A stretch of 5,712 bases of DNA from JAFGHJ01 sp964418485. Its GTDB lineage: Bacteria > Hydrothermota > UBA3072. The notes beneath the pieces were generated by a model, which was not told where the DNA came from, did not search any database, and saw nothing but the letters and a program-made list of their open reading frames with translations. The position numbers were made by a program, and so were the translations under genes. Location of the stretch: the NCBI GenBank assembly GCA_964418485.1, contig CAYQMH010000107.1:1-5712 (forward strand). The letters are read 5' to 3'. Position 1 is the first letter of the stretch; the number at the start of each line of letters is the position of its first letter. Shown in pieces: positions 5,618-5,712 of this stretch.

Positions 5618-5712
5618 TTGCTATTATTTTTCCTTTTCCTTTCAGGAATCCTATCAGTACTTACACAAAATATATTGATTCGTGAAATTTATATGATATT
5701 TCACGGTAATGA
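5618..5712 (+). CDS. N-terminus of a polytopic membrane protein, likely fused MFS/spermidine-synthase family (partial)
   Basis: A reading frame opens one base after the preceding stop and runs uninterrupted to the window edge. The only usual start is TTG at 5618-5620, because an in-frame TAA lies at 5606-5608. The 31 readable residues are a hydrophobic helix (LLLFFLFLSGILSVL) followed by TQNILIREIYMIFHGN and a truncated codon. The pattern FLSG-(I/A)-x-(S/A)-L-(T/I)-(Y/x)-Q-x-(I/L)-x-x-RE-x-x-x-(V/I)-F-x-GN/T is characteristic of the first transmembrane segment of bacterial membrane proteins that join an MFS-like helix bundle to a spermidine-synthase-like domain. The spermidine-synthase part would lie beyond the window, so the enzyme domain is not seen. 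No clear Shine-Dalgarno is present; coupling to the preceding gene is likely. The frame is strong; the family call is moderate. Confidence 0.6.
   Translation, partial: MLLFFLFLSGILSVLTQNILIREIYMIFHGN

Overview
This is an AT-rich, densely packed bacterial window. The left part holds the tail of a plus-strand gene facing a short minus-strand tatA-tatD unit. The right part holds a six-gene plus-strand operon that runs off the right edge. The gene set points to a didermic bacterium: a Tat translocase component, a lipoprotein with a clear lipobox, a probable outer-membrane beta-strand protein, a DUF4159 protein and chromosome-dimer-type recombination. The AT-rich coding, the 'YFPLNKDNKW'-type lipoprotein and the repeat-bearing intergenic gap resemble uncultured lineages such as candidate division WOR-3/Stahlbacteria or relatives. 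That placement is a guess from style, not a measurement.

Layout. Positions 1-77 are the last 24 codons of a plus-strand gene with a very basic C-terminus. Positions 110-871 (minus) encode a complete TatD-family metal-dependent hydrolase. Positions 910-1104 (minus) encode TatA, whose start is fixed by a near-perfect Shine-Dalgarno and by a sigma-70-type promoter just upstream (1124-1152). Positions 1153-1393 have no gene but hold short direct repeats, a GAGA-loop hairpin and a plus-strand promoter whose predicted start site falls on or next to the ATG of the next gene.

The plus-strand operon contains: a small beta-strand-rich secreted protein (1394-1822); a lipoprotein overlapping it by 53 bases in another frame (1770-2393); a XerD-type tyrosine recombinase (2386-3267); a DUF4159 protein (3269-3886); a 576-residue protein with several ACT-like segments (3886-5616); and the start of a membrane protein like the fused MFS/spermidine-synthase family (TTG start at 5618, cut by the window edge). 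Every junction is an overlap or a one-base gap, so translational coupling is likely.

Most parts are familiar families. The least explained are the multi-ACT-like protein with no catalytic domain next to DUF4159, the out-of-frame overlap of an envelope protein with a lipoprotein signal peptide, and the repeat-bearing gap with a probable leaderless promoter. I see no CRISPR array, transposase, tRNA or rRNA gene.
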